DNA of 64,000 nucleotides from Sphingobacterium athyrii (GTDB lineage: Bacteria > Bacteroidota > Bacteroidia > Sphingobacteriales > Sphingobacteriaceae): NCBI RefSeq assembly GCF_003071065.1, contig NZ_QCXX01000002.1:744001-808000 (forward strand), written 5' to 3'. The position numbers and the translations under genes were made by a program. Under the pieces are notes generated by a model. It was not told the origin of the DNA. It was given only the letters and a program-made list of their open reading frames with translations, and searched no databases. Below, piece after piece: positions 52,587 to 63,500 of this stretch (its first letter is position 1; each line of letters begins with the position of its first letter).

Positions 52587-55500
52587 ATGGAATTTAAGTA
52601 TATATGGCAAAATCTATTTGTCAGATGGCGTAGCCATATGCTGTTCAAAACACTACTAACCATGAAACTTACTGTATTTCTCGTAATTATGGGGACGTTG
52701 AGTGCAGCTTCAAAAGGTCTGGCCCAGAAAGTTAGCCTTAAATTGAACAATTCAACGATGGAAAATGCCTTGGGAGCAATTAAAGCGCAGACAGGTTTTC
52801 GCTTTATTTATAAAGAAGCTACCTTAAGGAAAGCTTCCAGTGTCAATATCAATTTGACAAAAGTGCCGTTGGAACTTGCTTTAAAACAATTATTGCAAAA
52901 CCAGCCTTTAGATTATCAAATGTACGAAGGGACGGTTGTCATCGTACCGAAGCCTACGAAAAAGAACCCCTCACCGGGCACGGTAAGCAGCACGATCCAG
53001 CGTGAAGTGCAAGTCACAGGTACGGTCAAGGACTCCCTCGGTACCATATTGCCCGGTGTATCCATCTACCTCAAAAGCAAGCCTAGTGTAGGAACTACCA
53101 CTGACCTCAACGGTAATTATATTCTCAAGGTACCTGCCACGGAGGTGCTGGTATTAAAAATGGTGGGTTATCGTACGGAAGAGGCTCCAATCGCTGGACG
53201 GACTAAAATCGACATTATTCTAGAGCAGTCTTCGGCTTATGTCGATGAAGTTGTGGTGACTGCATTTGGTCAAAAAACCTTGCGGGAGAGTGTGGTCGGT
53301 GCAGTTACTACGGTATCTCCAAAGGAATTGCGTACCGGAAGTAGCAATCTTACCACGGCCTTACAGGGGAGGGTTGCGGGGATGATTTCCTTCCAACGCA
53401 GTGGTGAACCGGGACTTGACAATGCTGACTTCTTTATCCGCGGTGTTGGAAGCTTCGGTGTCAATAATTCGCCGCTGATCTTGGTTGATAATATGGAGGT
53501 TACCGCGAATGATCTGGCCCGGATACCAGTTGATGATATTGAAAGTTTTTCGGTATTGAAGGATGCCGCAGCAGCGGCAGTATACGGTTCAAGGGGAGCG
53601 AATGGTGTATTGCTCGTGACGACCAAAATGGGGAAAGAGGGCCCTGCACGTCTTAATTTTCGTGTGGATCAACGCCTGTCGGCACCCACGGAAAAAGTGA
53701 AGATCGCAAATCCGGTCACCTGGATGAAAATGCAGAACGAGGCTTATATGACCCGCGACCCGCTGACAGAACGTCGCAACTTATATTCTCCGGAAAAAAT
53801 TGTCCGAACAGAAATTGGAGATGATCCCTATGCCTATCCGGCTGTTGATTGGCTCGGTATGTTGATCAAAGAAAAAACCAATACCCAGAACTATAACCTG
53901 ACTATTACAGGAGGAAGTCAGATTGCGCAATATAATATCAGTGGAAATATGACCAGGGACTTTGGCTTGATCAAAGTGGATCCCCTGAATAATTTCAATA
54001 ACAATGTTGATTTCAAGGTGTATAACCTTCGGAGCAACATCAATATCAATGTGACCAAGTCAACCACACTTGCGGTAAGAGCATTAGCAAATCTTCAGGA
54101 TTACAGTGGTCCGATTGTGGGGGGAGCTGATGCATTCAGGTATGCCCTGCGTTCAAACCCAGTTCTTTTTCAACCGGTATACAGACCGGGAGTGGAACAA
54201 TCCTATATCCGGCACCCCATGTTTGGAAATGCAGAGGATGGACGTTACTTAAACTCTTATGCGGAGGTGGTAAAGGGGTATCAAAACTACAAACGCAGCA
54301 ATATTGTGCTTTCTGTCGAATTGAACCAAAAGTTGGATTTCCTGACTGAGGGACTCCGTTATCGTGGCATGCTCAACGTGACGCGTAATTCTTATTTCGC
54401 CGAAAATAGACAGTACAAACCCTTCTATTATGAGTTTATGGGGTATGATGCGAGTAATTCGCCCTATTATAACCCACTCAATCCCGAGCAGGGAACAGAA
54501 TATCTGGATTATAGTCCCGCAGATCGCACCAACGCTGCTATCTTTCGCCTGGAAAACCAGATCCTTTATGACCGTACATTTGGCAAACACGCGCTTAGTG
54601 GAATGTTTTTAACAGCAATCCAGGACCGTGTAGAGCCTGATACCCGTACCCCGTCTTTACTGAATACATTGCCTTATCGCAATGTTTCCTATTCGGGACG
54701 GTTTACTTATTCGTTCGATAAACGGTATTCCGCAGAATTTAACTTTGGATATAACGGCTCGGAACGCTTCGCAGACAAACATCGCTGGGGATTTTTCCCA
54801 TCAGCGGGCCTTGCCTGGAATGTACAGAATGAAAGCTTTATGGAACCCTATAGGGATGTTGTTTCACTCCTTAAATTGAGGGCTACACACGGTCTGGTGG
54901 GGAATGATGTGATTTCTGCGACAAGTTCCCGCTTCTTTTATCTTTCGGATGTAGAGCTCAATTCGGGGAATCAGTCCTATACATGGGGGATGCCCGGCGA
55001 AACCCGCCGAACGATCAATGGTATCGATATCAGACAATACCAGAACAACGACATCACATGGGAGATTTCCAGACAGTCCAATCTTGGTCTTGAGCTGGGA
55101 CTTTTTAAAAGCTCATTTAAATTGACCGTTGACTATTTCAATCAAAAACGCTCGAATATCGTGCAGACGAGAGCTTCCATTCCATCTACAGCAGGTTATT
55201 CGGCGAATATCCTGGCCAATGTTGGCAAGTATAGTTCACGGGGTGTTGATGCCGAAATGAACTATTCAAAATCTGTAAACTCCGACCTATGGTTTCAGGC
55301 CCGGGGTACTTTTACTTACGCGACCGGTAAATATGTCAATTACGAAGAACCGCAATACGAATACCCTTACTTAAGTAGAATTGGTCTAAGTGCCACACAG
55401 CAAAGAGGATATGTTGCCGAAAGGTTATTTATTGATGATGATGAGGTACGCAACAGTCCTGCACAAACTTTTTCTGAGCAGGTACTCGGCGGGGACATAA

Positions 55501-56063
55501 AATATTTGGATATCAATAAAGATGGCGTCATTAATTCCAATGACATGGTGCCTATTGGTTTGCCGACAACACCTGAGATCAATTATGGTTTTGGCTTGAG
55601 TACTGGCTATAAACGACTTGATTTTTCTTTCTTTTTTGCAGGCATGGCGCAGACCTCCCTGTTTATCAATCCGATTTATACCGGATCTGCTCCATTTGGC
55701 AGTGTAACGGCGCCGAATGCCGTGCTACAGGTCTGGGCAGACAGCTATTGGTCGGAAGGTGACCAAAATCCATATGCCCTATGGCCACGATTGAGTAGTA
55801 CGCCGATGGCGAATAACACGCAGACAAGTACATTTTGGATGCGTAATGGTAATGTCTTTCGTCTCAAACAGGTCGAACTGGGATTTGAATTAAAACCGGA
55901 AGTGGCCAAACGCTATAAATTTCAGCGGTTTAGAGTCTACGCTAGCGCAACCAACTTGCTGAAATTCAGTAGTTTCAAAATGTGGGATCCTGAGCTCGGT
56001 GGTAACGGATTGGGCTATCCGCTACAACGGGTGTTTAACCTTGGTATTAATGCAAGCTTTTAA
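52587..56063 (+). CDS. SusC/RagA-family TonB-linked outer-membrane protein with STN domain
   Basis: 1158 residues from the first ATG; ATG 52638 or 52662 also lead into the signal peptide (TVFLVIMGTLSAASKGLAQ). Domain order: STN of about 50-120 (VSLKLNNSTMENALGAIKAQTG, LELALKQLLQNQPL), CarboxypepD_reg of about 145-220, plug with the SusC signature (VDEVVVTAFGQKT, DDIESFSVLKDAAAAAVYGS), barrel ending in RVFNLGINASF. It imports glycan fragments with SusD across the outer membrane. The STN domain explains the upstream sigma/FecR pair. SusD starts 3 bases after its stop. Confidence 0.95.
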   Translation: MEFKYIWQNLFVRWRSHMLFKTLLTMKLTVFLVIMGTLSAASKGLAQKVSLKLNNSTMENALGAIKAQTGFRFIYKEATLRKASSVNINLTKVPLELALKQLLQNQPLDYQMYEGTVVIVPKPTKKNPSPGTVSSTIQREVQVTGTVKDSLGTILPGVSIYLKSKPSVGTTTDLNGNYILKVPATEVLVLKMVGYRTEEAPIAGRTKIDIILEQSSAYVDEVVVTAFGQKTLRESVVGAVTTVSPKELRTGSSNLTTALQGRVAGMISFQRSGEPGLDNADFFIRGVGSFGVNNSPLILVDNMEVTANDLARIPVDDIESFSVLKDAAAAAVYGSRGANGVLLVTTKMGKEGPARLNFRVDQRLSAPTEKVKIANPVTWMKMQNEAYMTRDPLTERRNLYSPEKIVRTEIGDDPYAYPAVDWLGMLIKEKTNTQNYNLTITGGSQIAQYNISGNMTRDFGLIKVDPLNNFNNNVDFKVYNLRSNININVTKSTTLAVRALANLQDYSGPIVGGADAFRYALRSNPVLFQPVYRPGVEQSYIRHPMFGNAEDGRYLNSYAEVVKGYQNYKRSNIVLSVELNQKLDFLTEGLRYRGMLNVTRNSYFAENRQYKPFYYEFMGYDASNSPYYNPLNPEQGTEYLDYSPADRTNAAIFRLENQILYDRTFGKHALSGMFLTAIQDRVEPDTRTPSLLNTLPYRNVSYSGRFTYSFDKRYSAEFNFGYNGSERFADKHRWGFFPSAGLAWNVQNESFMEPYRDVVSLLKLRATHGLVGNDVISATSSRFFYLSDVELNSGNQSYTWGMPGETRRTINGIDIRQYQNNDITWEISRQSNLGLELGLFKSSFKLTVDYFNQKRSNIVQTRASIPSTAGYSANILANVGKYSSRGVDAEMNYSKSVNSDLWFQARGTFTYATGKYVNYEEPQYEYPYLSRIGLSATQQRGYVAERLFIDDDEVRNSPAQTFSEQVLGGDIKYLDINKDGVINSNDMVPIGLPTTPEINYGFGLSTGYKRLDFSFFFAGMAQTSLFINPIYTGSAPFGSVTAPNAVLQVWADSYWSEGDQNPYALWPRLSSTPMANNTQTSTFWMRNGNVFRLKQVELGFELKPEVAKRYKFQRFRVYASATNLLKFSSFKMWDPELGGNGLGYPLQRVFNLGINASF

Positions 56064-56065
56064 TT

Positions 56066-57970
56066 ATGAAAAGAGAAATTACAAAATATTTAATTGGTGT
56101 GTTATTGGTCATTACCAGCGCATCCTGCAGCAAATATGTGGATGTTGTACCGGATAATGTGCCGATACTCGAACATGCTTTTGCAAGTAGGGTAATGGCC
56201 GAACGCTATCTGGCTACATGTTATAATGCCATGCCCAATTTTAGTGGTTACAATGCTAACCCCGCAATCATGGGTGCAGGAGAGATATGGACAAATGAAC
56301 AGATTGCGTCGGCCGGTAAAAACATTCTCCGTGGCGCACAGAATACGGATAGTCCCTTGCTGAACGAATGGGATGGTACATCTAGCCTCTGGCGCGGTAT
56401 CTCGGATTGCAATATCTTTATAGATAGTATCGGTCAAGTACCGGATATGCCTATCGAAGAACGTGATAAATGGAAAGCAGAGGCAACATTTCTCAAAGCT
56501 TTTTACCATTATGAATTGTTGAAACGTTATGGACCTATTCCTATTATGGACAAATTTATCCCTGTAGGGTCGGATTTGGAAAACTATGCGGTTGAGCGGC
56601 AGCCAGTCGATGATGTGTTTACCTATATTATCAAAACGATTGATGGTGCCATGGAGTTCCTTGACCCCAATGTGGTTGATGTGAATGCCGAAATGGGACG
56701 TGTGAACCGAATAGCTGCTAAGGCAATCAAAGCGGAAGTACTGGTGTACGCTGCAAGTCCGTTGTTCAATGGTAACCAATCGTTGGTGGCTACGATCAAA
56801 AATCAGAACGGGAAGCAGCTCTTTAATACCACTTATTCTGCTGAGAAATGGATCAGTGCGGCAAATGCCTGCCGGGAAGCTATTGAAGCTGCTGAGCAGG
56901 GAGGGAAGTCGCTATTTGTCTGGCAAGCGCCTCCCGGAGTTAATATTACCCGCCCTGAGGCTATCGCACAGCTGAGCTCGAGATTGGCTTTTAGCCAGAA
57001 TAAAGATAATACCGAAGGACTCTGGTTTTACTCCAATAATCTTATCAGCAATGAAGTTCAGTTATCCTATATGCCACGCGGATGGGATGCCAATACACAG
57101 TCGAATGCAAGTATTCGCTCCTTTCTCTCGGCTAGCCAGAATATGATCGCTAAATACTATAGCGCCAATGGAGTGCCCATAGATGAGGACAAAAGTTATC
57201 CTTATAGCCAGCGTTTTGAGGTAGTCAATGTGACCGATCCCAAATACCAATATGATGTGGCACTCAACAACCAGACTATTCGTCTACACTTGGACCGCGA
57301 GCCACGTTTCTATGGCAATATCTCTTTCGATGGCGGACGTTATTTTATGCGGAGTAATGCGACAGAAGCAGGTGCCTTCAGTACCTTTTATCGACTAGGG
57401 GGAAATGTGGGGATAAACAATGGTACTTACTATAACGTCACGGGATATGGTGTTAAAAAGTATGTGAACTATGAAAATACCTTTGGGGCTTCCAATTCAA
57501 TGAGTATTGTATCCTTCATTGCTCCAGTGATCCGCTTAGCAGACCTTTACCTGCTTTATGCCGAAGCACTTAACGAAGTGAACGGCCCCACGGCGGAAGC
57601 GGTATCCTATATTGATAAAGTACGTGCCAGAGCAGGGCTAAAAGGGGTAGAAGCAGCTTGGCTGGAGTACTCAATCTACCCAAGCCGCCCCGCAACAAAG
57701 GATGGTTTGCGGAAAATCATAAAGGATGAGCGGACGATCGAACTTGCATTTGAAGGTAAACGCTTTTGGGATCTACGTCGTTGGAAAGATGGGACTGAGG
57801 AATTGAGCAAGGAGGTCGTGGGCAATGATGTGAATCAGCAAAACCCCAATCTTTACTACAGACAGATGGTATTCTATTCCCCGAGTTTTACAGAGCGGGA
57901 TTATTTTTGGCCGATCAGCCGCGCAGAGTTGCGTAGAAATCCCAAAATGGTTCAAAATTATGGATGGTAG
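56066..57970 (+). CDS. SusD/RagB-family nutrient-binding lipoprotein
   Basis: 634 residues. Lipoprotein signal ITSASC (Cys21). TPR-like helical SusD fold: EHAFASRVMAERYLATCYNAMP, WRGISDCNIFIDSIGQ, EATFLKAFYHYELLKRYGPIP (a typical SusD signature) and the C-terminal RTIELAFEGKRFWDLRRW, ending FWPISRAELRRNPKMVQNYGW. It caps SusC at the cell surface and binds the glycan. Starts 3 bases after SusC; the next gene's ATG follows 17 bases after its stop. Confidence 0.95.
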   Translation: MKREITKYLIGVLLVITSASCSKYVDVVPDNVPILEHAFASRVMAERYLATCYNAMPNFSGYNANPAIMGAGEIWTNEQIASAGKNILRGAQNTDSPLLNEWDGTSSLWRGISDCNIFIDSIGQVPDMPIEERDKWKAEATFLKAFYHYELLKRYGPIPIMDKFIPVGSDLENYAVERQPVDDVFTYIIKTIDGAMEFLDPNVVDVNAEMGRVNRIAAKAIKAEVLVYAASPLFNGNQSLVATIKNQNGKQLFNTTYSAEKWISAANACREAIEAAEQGGKSLFVWQAPPGVNITRPEAIAQLSSRLAFSQNKDNTEGLWFYSNNLISNEVQLSYMPRGWDANTQSNASIRSFLSASQNMIAKYYSANGVPIDEDKSYPYSQRFEVVNVTDPKYQYDVALNNQTIRLHLDREPRFYGNISFDGGRYFMRSNATEAGAFSTFYRLGGNVGINNGTYYNVTGYGVKKYVNYENTFGASNSMSIVSFIAPVIRLADLYLLYAEALNEVNGPTAEAVSYIDKVRARAGLKGVEAAWLEYSIYPSRPATKDGLRKIIKDERTIELAFEGKRFWDLRRWKDGTEELSKEVVGNDVNQQNPNLYYRQMVFYSPSFTERDYFWPISRAELRRNPKMVQNYGW

Positions 57971-57987
57971 TTTTTAAAATAATCAAT

Positions 57988-59271
57988 ATGAACTTAGTAT
58001 ATAACACAAAAGGATTACTTAGGCTCTTGATCTTTGTGGGGCTATCTATTGCTCTTTTTCAGGGATGTAAGGAGGATGTGGGGATACATCCGATCAAAGA
58101 GGGCGCAGTAGCGGGGCAGGTGACAAATGTGCGCACCTATGCATTGGCCGGTGCTGCTGTAATCAAATATGACCTTCCTACGGACAAGGATTTCCGCTAT
58201 GTAAAAGCGGTCTATGTATTGAACAACGGCAGTCGTGTAGAGACTAAATCTACCCAGTACAAGGATTCTCTTCGGGTAGAAGGATTTTCTGTTGCGGGCA
58301 GATATGATGTCGAACTTTATTCTGTAAGTGTTGGCGAGGTCGCGTCCAAGCCGATTGTCGTCACAGTCGACGTTGCTACTCCTTACAATCGACTGATCTC
58401 GGAGAGCCTGAAAAGTGATTCAAAATTTAATTCCACCTATGGCGGAGTCAATATTTACATTGACAATAAGGAGAAACAACCGCTGGTTGTCATTGTCATG
58501 AAAAAGGATGCGGAAAACAACTGGAAAAATATTGATACAGCCTATACGAGCCTAGAAACGCAGACCCTACGTGTACGCGGCATAAGCGAAGGTATGAGCA
58601 CCTTTGGGGTATTTATTCAGGATAAATGGCGCAATAATTCAGATACCATTGCAAAGGAACTGGCTCCACTGGAAGAAATATTGATTCCCAAAGATACCTG
58701 GCAGCTGACCCAGATTGCTGTAGGCGCCATTGGTGGGGATTGGGATACGTTTAATGGAACTTACGGCGGGCGTAGTTTGAAATATAAGACATTATGGGAT
58801 AACAAGATGACATCACATGGAGATGAGGCCTGGTTTGCATCGACACCAATTCCTTTTTCTTTCTCAATTGATCTTGGCGCACAGTCTATCCTAAGCCGTA
58901 TCAAAACCTGGCCACGGATGTCTGATTTAAATGGATCGTATACGACCACCCATGTGAAAAAATTCCAGGTATGGGGATCTAACAATCCAGATATGAATGA
59001 CCCAAGCTTTGACAAATGGTTTTTATTGGGAACGTTTGAAAGTGTAAGACCCTCAGGGTTACCCTTTGGACAGGCTGCCACAACGGATGACAAAAATTAT
59101 GTAAAACAAGGTGAAGAATGGGATTTTCCGGATGTAAACCCTACAGACCCACGTTATAAGAACCGCTATATCCGTATCAAGGTATTGAGTACATGGAATG
59201 GTATTGAAGCTTCAGACAAAAATCCTTCTGCTATTATCATGTCCGAGATCACCCTCTGGGGACAACGTTAG
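57988..59271 (+). CDS. DUF4959/DUF5126/DUF5000-type surface lipoprotein
   Basis: 427 residues from ATG 57988; a frame from 57964 would overlap SusD and is rejected. Lipoprotein signal (LFQGC, Cys near 27). Three parts: DUF4959-like of about 30-135 (VTNVRTYALAGAAVIKYDLP), DUF5126-like middle (PLVVIVMKKDAENNWKNIDTA) and a discoidin-like DUF5000 end of about 245-425 (FSIDLGAQSILSRIKTWPRM, YIRIKVLS, SEITLWGQR). Such proteins follow SusCD in many Sphingobacteriaceae loci and likely bind glycan on the surface. Family assignment is from memory of segment order. Confidence 0.78.
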   Translation: MNLVYNTKGLLRLLIFVGLSIALFQGCKEDVGIHPIKEGAVAGQVTNVRTYALAGAAVIKYDLPTDKDFRYVKAVYVLNNGSRVETKSTQYKDSLRVEGFSVAGRYDVELYSVSVGEVASKPIVVTVDVATPYNRLISESLKSDSKFNSTYGGVNIYIDNKEKQPLVVIVMKKDAENNWKNIDTAYTSLETQTLRVRGISEGMSTFGVFIQDKWRNNSDTIAKELAPLEEILIPKDTWQLTQIAVGAIGGDWDTFNGTYGGRSLKYKTLWDNKMTSHGDEAWFASTPIPFSFSIDLGAQSILSRIKTWPRMSDLNGSYTTTHVKKFQVWGSNNPDMNDPSFDKWFLLGTFESVRPSGLPFGQAATTDDKNYVKQGEEWDFPDVNPTDPRYKNRYIRIKVLSTWNGIEASDKNPSAIIMSEITLWGQR

Positions 59272-59304
59272 CAGATGATTGTTTAATAGTAATGAGTGAA
59301 AATT

Positions 59305-60015
59305 ATGAAAAGAAAAATAATATATATATGTGCGCTTATAGTTGGACTGGCAGCCTGTAAGAAGGAAGATCACTATTATAAGGCCTATTTGGAGAATGCT
59401 GAGCGCTACTATCCCGGAGCATTGGATTCATTGGCAATATATCCCGGCAACGGGAGAGCTCAGGTGCATATGCGTTTGAGCACCGATCCAAAGATAAAGC
59501 GGGTACGCTTGGTGGTAACCAACGACTTAAATGCGCTGCGGGACACATTGTATTATAATATTGCAGCTTCAGAGATCGGAAAAGAAAAAAATATCTTTCT
59601 GGACAAACTGAAGGAAACGCGTTACACGGTCAGTGCCCGTGGCTTTAGTGCAGAAGGAGACAGTTCGAAGGCGATGACAGCAACGACATCCGTGGAGGGT
59701 GAACGTTACGGTGCGACGGTCTTGAGCCTCAATAGGGTATTCAACAATTTTACAACTTCGCCGGGTGGCCGAAAACAGGCTATATTTTTTGTTGAAACGG
59801 TCGGTAGTGGTTTCACGCCATTACAGGGAACGCGGGTATATTTTGATAGATCAGACAATAAGCGGGACTCACTTTTCTTGGCGCCACTAGATTTTGCCGT
59901 GGAGTTCCCCGTTGACATCCAGCCCAAAGGAAGTATTTCTTTTGTCAGCTATTACAAAAAGACCATGTTTTCCCTGGATAATTTCCAAACAAATGAGAAG
60001 GTGATCAGTTATTAG
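59305..60015 (+). CDS. DUF4998-type surface lipoprotein
   Basis: 236 residues from ATG 59305; a GTG three codons upstream is an alternative. Lipoprotein signal ALIVGLAACKK (Cys near 18). Fibronectin-like beta strands: VHMRLSTDPKIKRVRLVVTN, FLDKLKETRYTVSARGFSAEG, matching DUF4998. The C-terminal part (about 140-235) is another beta domain. It is the last gene of the first SusCD unit, starting 33 bases after the DUF4959-type gene and ending before the terminator at 60063. Confidence 0.78.
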   Translation: MKRKIIYICALIVGLAACKKEDHYYKAYLENAERYYPGALDSLAIYPGNGRAQVHMRLSTDPKIKRVRLVVTNDLNALRDTLYYNIAASEIGKEKNIFLDKLKETRYTVSARGFSAEGDSSKAMTATTSVEGERYGATVLSLNRVFNNFTTSPGGRKQAIFFVETVGSGFTPLQGTRVYFDRSDNKRDSLFLAPLDFAVEFPVDIQPKGSISFVSYYKKTMFSLDNFQTNEKVISY

Positions 60016-60062
60016 TGTTAATTTGCAGGACACAAAGATACAGCTCCGGTAAGCTTTGCTCC

Positions 60063-60102
60063 ATACCTCAGTGCAATGAATGTTTTCGCTGCACTGAGGT
60101 AT
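60063..60102 (+). terminator. Terminator of the first SusCD operon
   Basis: Perfect 13-bp inverted repeat ATACCTCAGTGCA / TGCACTGAGGTAT with a 14-base loop, 48 bases after the DUF4998 stop. No long T run, but the stem is strong. Confidence 0.7.
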
Positions 60103-60264
60103 ACCCCAATTCAATGCTAAGGTTATCGCCCCATTTAGCCTGTACTCAGTCGTTCTAATATAAAATCTATCTGTCGGATTTTTTCATAGAGTCCTTCGAT
60201 TTTATCTGTATTTCAACATCCCGTTTTATTAAAACACAGACCTATCCGTTTGTAATAATAAAAA

Positions 60265-60308
60265 TACGAAAACGTTGTAGTTAAATTACGAAAACGTTGT
60301 AGTTAAAT
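60265..60308. repeat. 22-bp tandem direct repeat upstream of the second SusC
   Basis: TACGAAAACGTTGTAGTTAA followed by AT, present twice without a spacer (60265-60286 and 60287-60308). Each copy holds AAAACGTT, with the palindrome AACGTT. Two exact copies two helical turns apart suit an activator or repressor that binds side by side. Not CRISPR: only two adjacent units, no spacers. Confidence 0.75.
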
Positions 60309-60397
60309 TTTAAATCGCAGGCATTTTGCTGAGTTTGTCAAAAATTCGACGTCGGATCCCGAATATATATTTCTGTTTTATATCGAAAATCGGGTTA

Positions 60398-60430
60398 TTG
60401 AGACAAAATAGTAGTTTTTTGAGACAATAG
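60398..60430. promoter_or_regulatory. Direct-repeat pair TTGAGACAA, 21-bp period
   Basis: TTGAGACAAAATAG at 60398-60411 and TTGAGACAATAG at 60419-60430, start to start 21 bases, two helical turns. Placed 105 bases before the SusC ATG, this is a typical layout for a dimeric AraC-type or hybrid two-component activator site. The regulator is not in the window. Confidence 0.55.
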
Positions 60431-60535
60431 GGCCCTGTTTTTCTTAATGTTAATCTTCACTTTTACAGTTAAAATTCCTCCACTAGAGGAAGCCAATTAT
60501 AAAATTTCTAAATAACTCGAAGTGAATATTGCTTT

Positions 60536-63500
60536 ATGAGAAACAATTGTAAACTAAAACAAAACGACTTTTTTGACTCTGGAAAGCGTACATGGATGCC
60601 CTCTCCCTGGTTAATGTGCCTGGTTGCTTTTGGTAGCCCCATCGCAGCGTTAAAAGCCAATGAATCAACACAATCAATCCATCGATTGAATGTTCAAAAC
60701 CGTGAAATTACGGGTAAAATAGCGGATAGCAACGGCCAACCGCTGTCTGGTGTTACTGTAAATGTGCAGGGAAGTAGGATCAGTGCAGCCTCGAAGGCGG
60801 ACGGTTCGTACCTCATCACGGTACCCCCTGGGGCAGAAAAGCTTGTTTTCAAGCTTATTGGCTACATAACTCGGGAGGTTCCGATTACTTCGACGAAGGT
60901 ATTGGATGTAGTCTTGACTCCATCAGCAGATGCGTTGGAAGAGGTCGTGGTGGTGGGCTATGGCACCATGCGTAAAAAGGACCTGACGGGTTCGGTGACG
61001 CAGATCCTTCCGGATCGAATAGCCAATGAAAACCCAAAAACGGTGCAGGATATCTTGCGCGGTACAGCGGGAATGAATATCGGCTATGACGCTTCGGCAA
61101 AAGGAGGCGGCTCGATCGAGGTGCGCGGTAAACGTTCGGTTTACGATAGTAACAGCGGCCATAATAATCCGCTGCTTGTGCTCGATGGAATGATATTCTA
61201 TGGTGAACTTTCGGAAATCAACCCGGACGACATTGAACAGATCGACATCTTGAAAGATGCCTCCGCCGCCGCGATTTATGGCTCCAAAGCGGCCAGTGGC
61301 GTGATTATCATCAGTACAAAAAAAGGCAGACAGGGCAAGCCGACAATTAATATGACCATGAACGCCGGTGCGACGCAATTGAGCAACTACCGCAAAAGAT
61401 TCAGTCCCGCCGCTTACATGCAGCATCGGGAGGATTGGTATACGAAGAATACCTATGGCATTAATCCCGAAACAGGGCTATATGAAGCTTATCAGACGCG
61501 TGACGATAACGGTAACTTAGCGGTGCCTTATGGGTTTTACCTTAATCCGGACCAGCTACCGTCGTCTTTATCGCTCGATTCCTGGCGTGCGCTTTCAACA
61601 AATGAGAATGGAGAGTCCGATCTAAGTATCTGGGGCCGCCGTCTGGGGCTGCAGGGTAATGCCCTACAGAATTTCCTGAACGGAAAGGCCGTGGACTGGG
61701 CCGACCATACCTTTCGCACGGGTTTCAACCAGGATTATAATGCGAGTATCAGCGGTGCGAGTGATAAGGTGAACTATTACCTGTCCATGGGCTACCTTAA
61801 AAATGAGGGTACCGTCATCAGTGACACCTACAAGGCCGTCCGGGCCAATATGAAAATCAATGCGCATGTAAACAAATGGCTGGAGCTGGGGGCCAATGTA
61901 AATTTTCAGGATCGCTCTGATGGAAATATAGATATTGATCTGGATCAGACGCTGCGCAATAGTCCTTACGCAGATTATGCGGATGCCAACGGCAACCCGA
62001 TGCAATATCCGCTGAGTGAACAGTTTAGCCAGCGCGGCTATAACTATGATTTTCTGCAGAACTATCTTGAACTGGATAAGGGCTACACGGTATTGAATTC
62101 CATCTTCAATGCGAAAATAAAACTGCCGTTCAATATCACGTATTCCTTTAATGCATCGCCCCGTTTGCAATATTTCCATGACCGCTATTTTATGTCGGCC
62201 GAACTCCCCGGATCGAATCCTGCCGATCGGGGGGCCAACCGTGAGCAGACAAAACGATTTGACTGGTCGCTCAACAACACGATCAACTGGGAGCAGACCT
62301 TTGCGGATAAGCACCGTCTGATGGTGACCCTGGTGCAGGAAGCTGAGGAACAGCAATCGTGGAAAGACCGCATTGAAGCGCGTAATATTTTACCATCGGA
62401 TGCGCTTGGTTTCCATAATACCAAAAATGGATCAAAGGAAAATAGCAGCTTCGATAGTTACGATAGCCATCAAACGGCTGATGCCTTGTTGGCCCGTTTG
62501 TTTTATTCCTATGATGACCGTTATATGCTGACCACTTCCATCCGGCGGGATGGTTATTCGGCTTTTGGTACTTCGAATCCTTATGCTACTTTTCCCTCGG
62601 TGGCGCTGGCCTGGAACTTCAGCAAGGAAAAATTTTTTAAATGGACGGATGTCATGGATTATGGTAAACTGCGTGCTTCCTACGGCAAAAATGGGAACCG
62701 CCAGCTTGCAGATCCCAATCTGGCGCTTGCGAACCTCTATGCCGGTAGTGGAAAAATGCATGGCTACCTCAACTCCGCCGGCGAACTGGTCCAATACCGT
62801 TACCTGATGGTTGACCGCCTGGCCAATCCCAACCTGCAATGGGAAAAGACCACTGCATGGAATTTTGGTCTGGACTTTGGATTTTTAAAAAACCGGATCT
62901 CTGGGAGTCTGGAATATTACCTGATGCAGACCCACGATATGATCATGGAGCAGAAGCTGCCGAACTTCACGGGCTTTAGCAGCATCACGACAAATCTGGG
63001 GCAAGTGGACAACAAAGGGATTGAACTGACATTAAATACGGTCAACCTGCAAAAGGACAACCTGAAATGGTCTACCACCTTTAGTTTCTCGTACAACAAA
63101 AACCAGATTGTGCATCTTTATAAGAATTACGAAGATGTGCTGGACGCAAATGGAAATGTGATAGGCCGCAAGGAAATGGACGAGATTTCGAATGGCTGGT
63201 TTATCGGTCAGCCCATTGGCGCGATCTGGGACTATCAGGTGACGGGTATCTGGCAGGCCAATGAAGCTGCGGAAGCGGCGAGATATGGGCAGGCACCGGG
63301 CGACCCCAAGGTAGCCAATCCCTATACCGCTGATGATGTGGTGAATGCCGACGGAAGAAAACCTGTTTACAACAACAACGATAGAGTGTTTTTGGGACAG
63401 ACAGACCCGCGCTTCCGTTGGGCGATGCGCAATGAATTTACGCTATGGAAAGACCTGAGCTTTTCATTTAACATCTACTCTTCGATGGGCCATAAAAGCC

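Larger units (their letters stand above)
60016..60535. other. 520-base regulatory gap between the two SusC units
   Basis: No credible ORF. From left to right: terminator hairpin 60063-60102, an AT-rich tract, a 22-bp tandem repeat at 60265-60308, a pair of TTGAGACAA sites at 60398-60430, and the leader of the second SusC. No exact TAnnTTTG box in the last 100 bases. Confidence 0.6.

Noticed and set aside
60265..60308. CRISPR array
   Set aside because: Only two units, directly adjacent, no spacers and no cas genes.
61664..62356. 230-codon minus-strand frame in the second SusC
   Set aside because: It is opposite well-supported SusC barrel sequence, with Ile/Arg-rich shadow composition.
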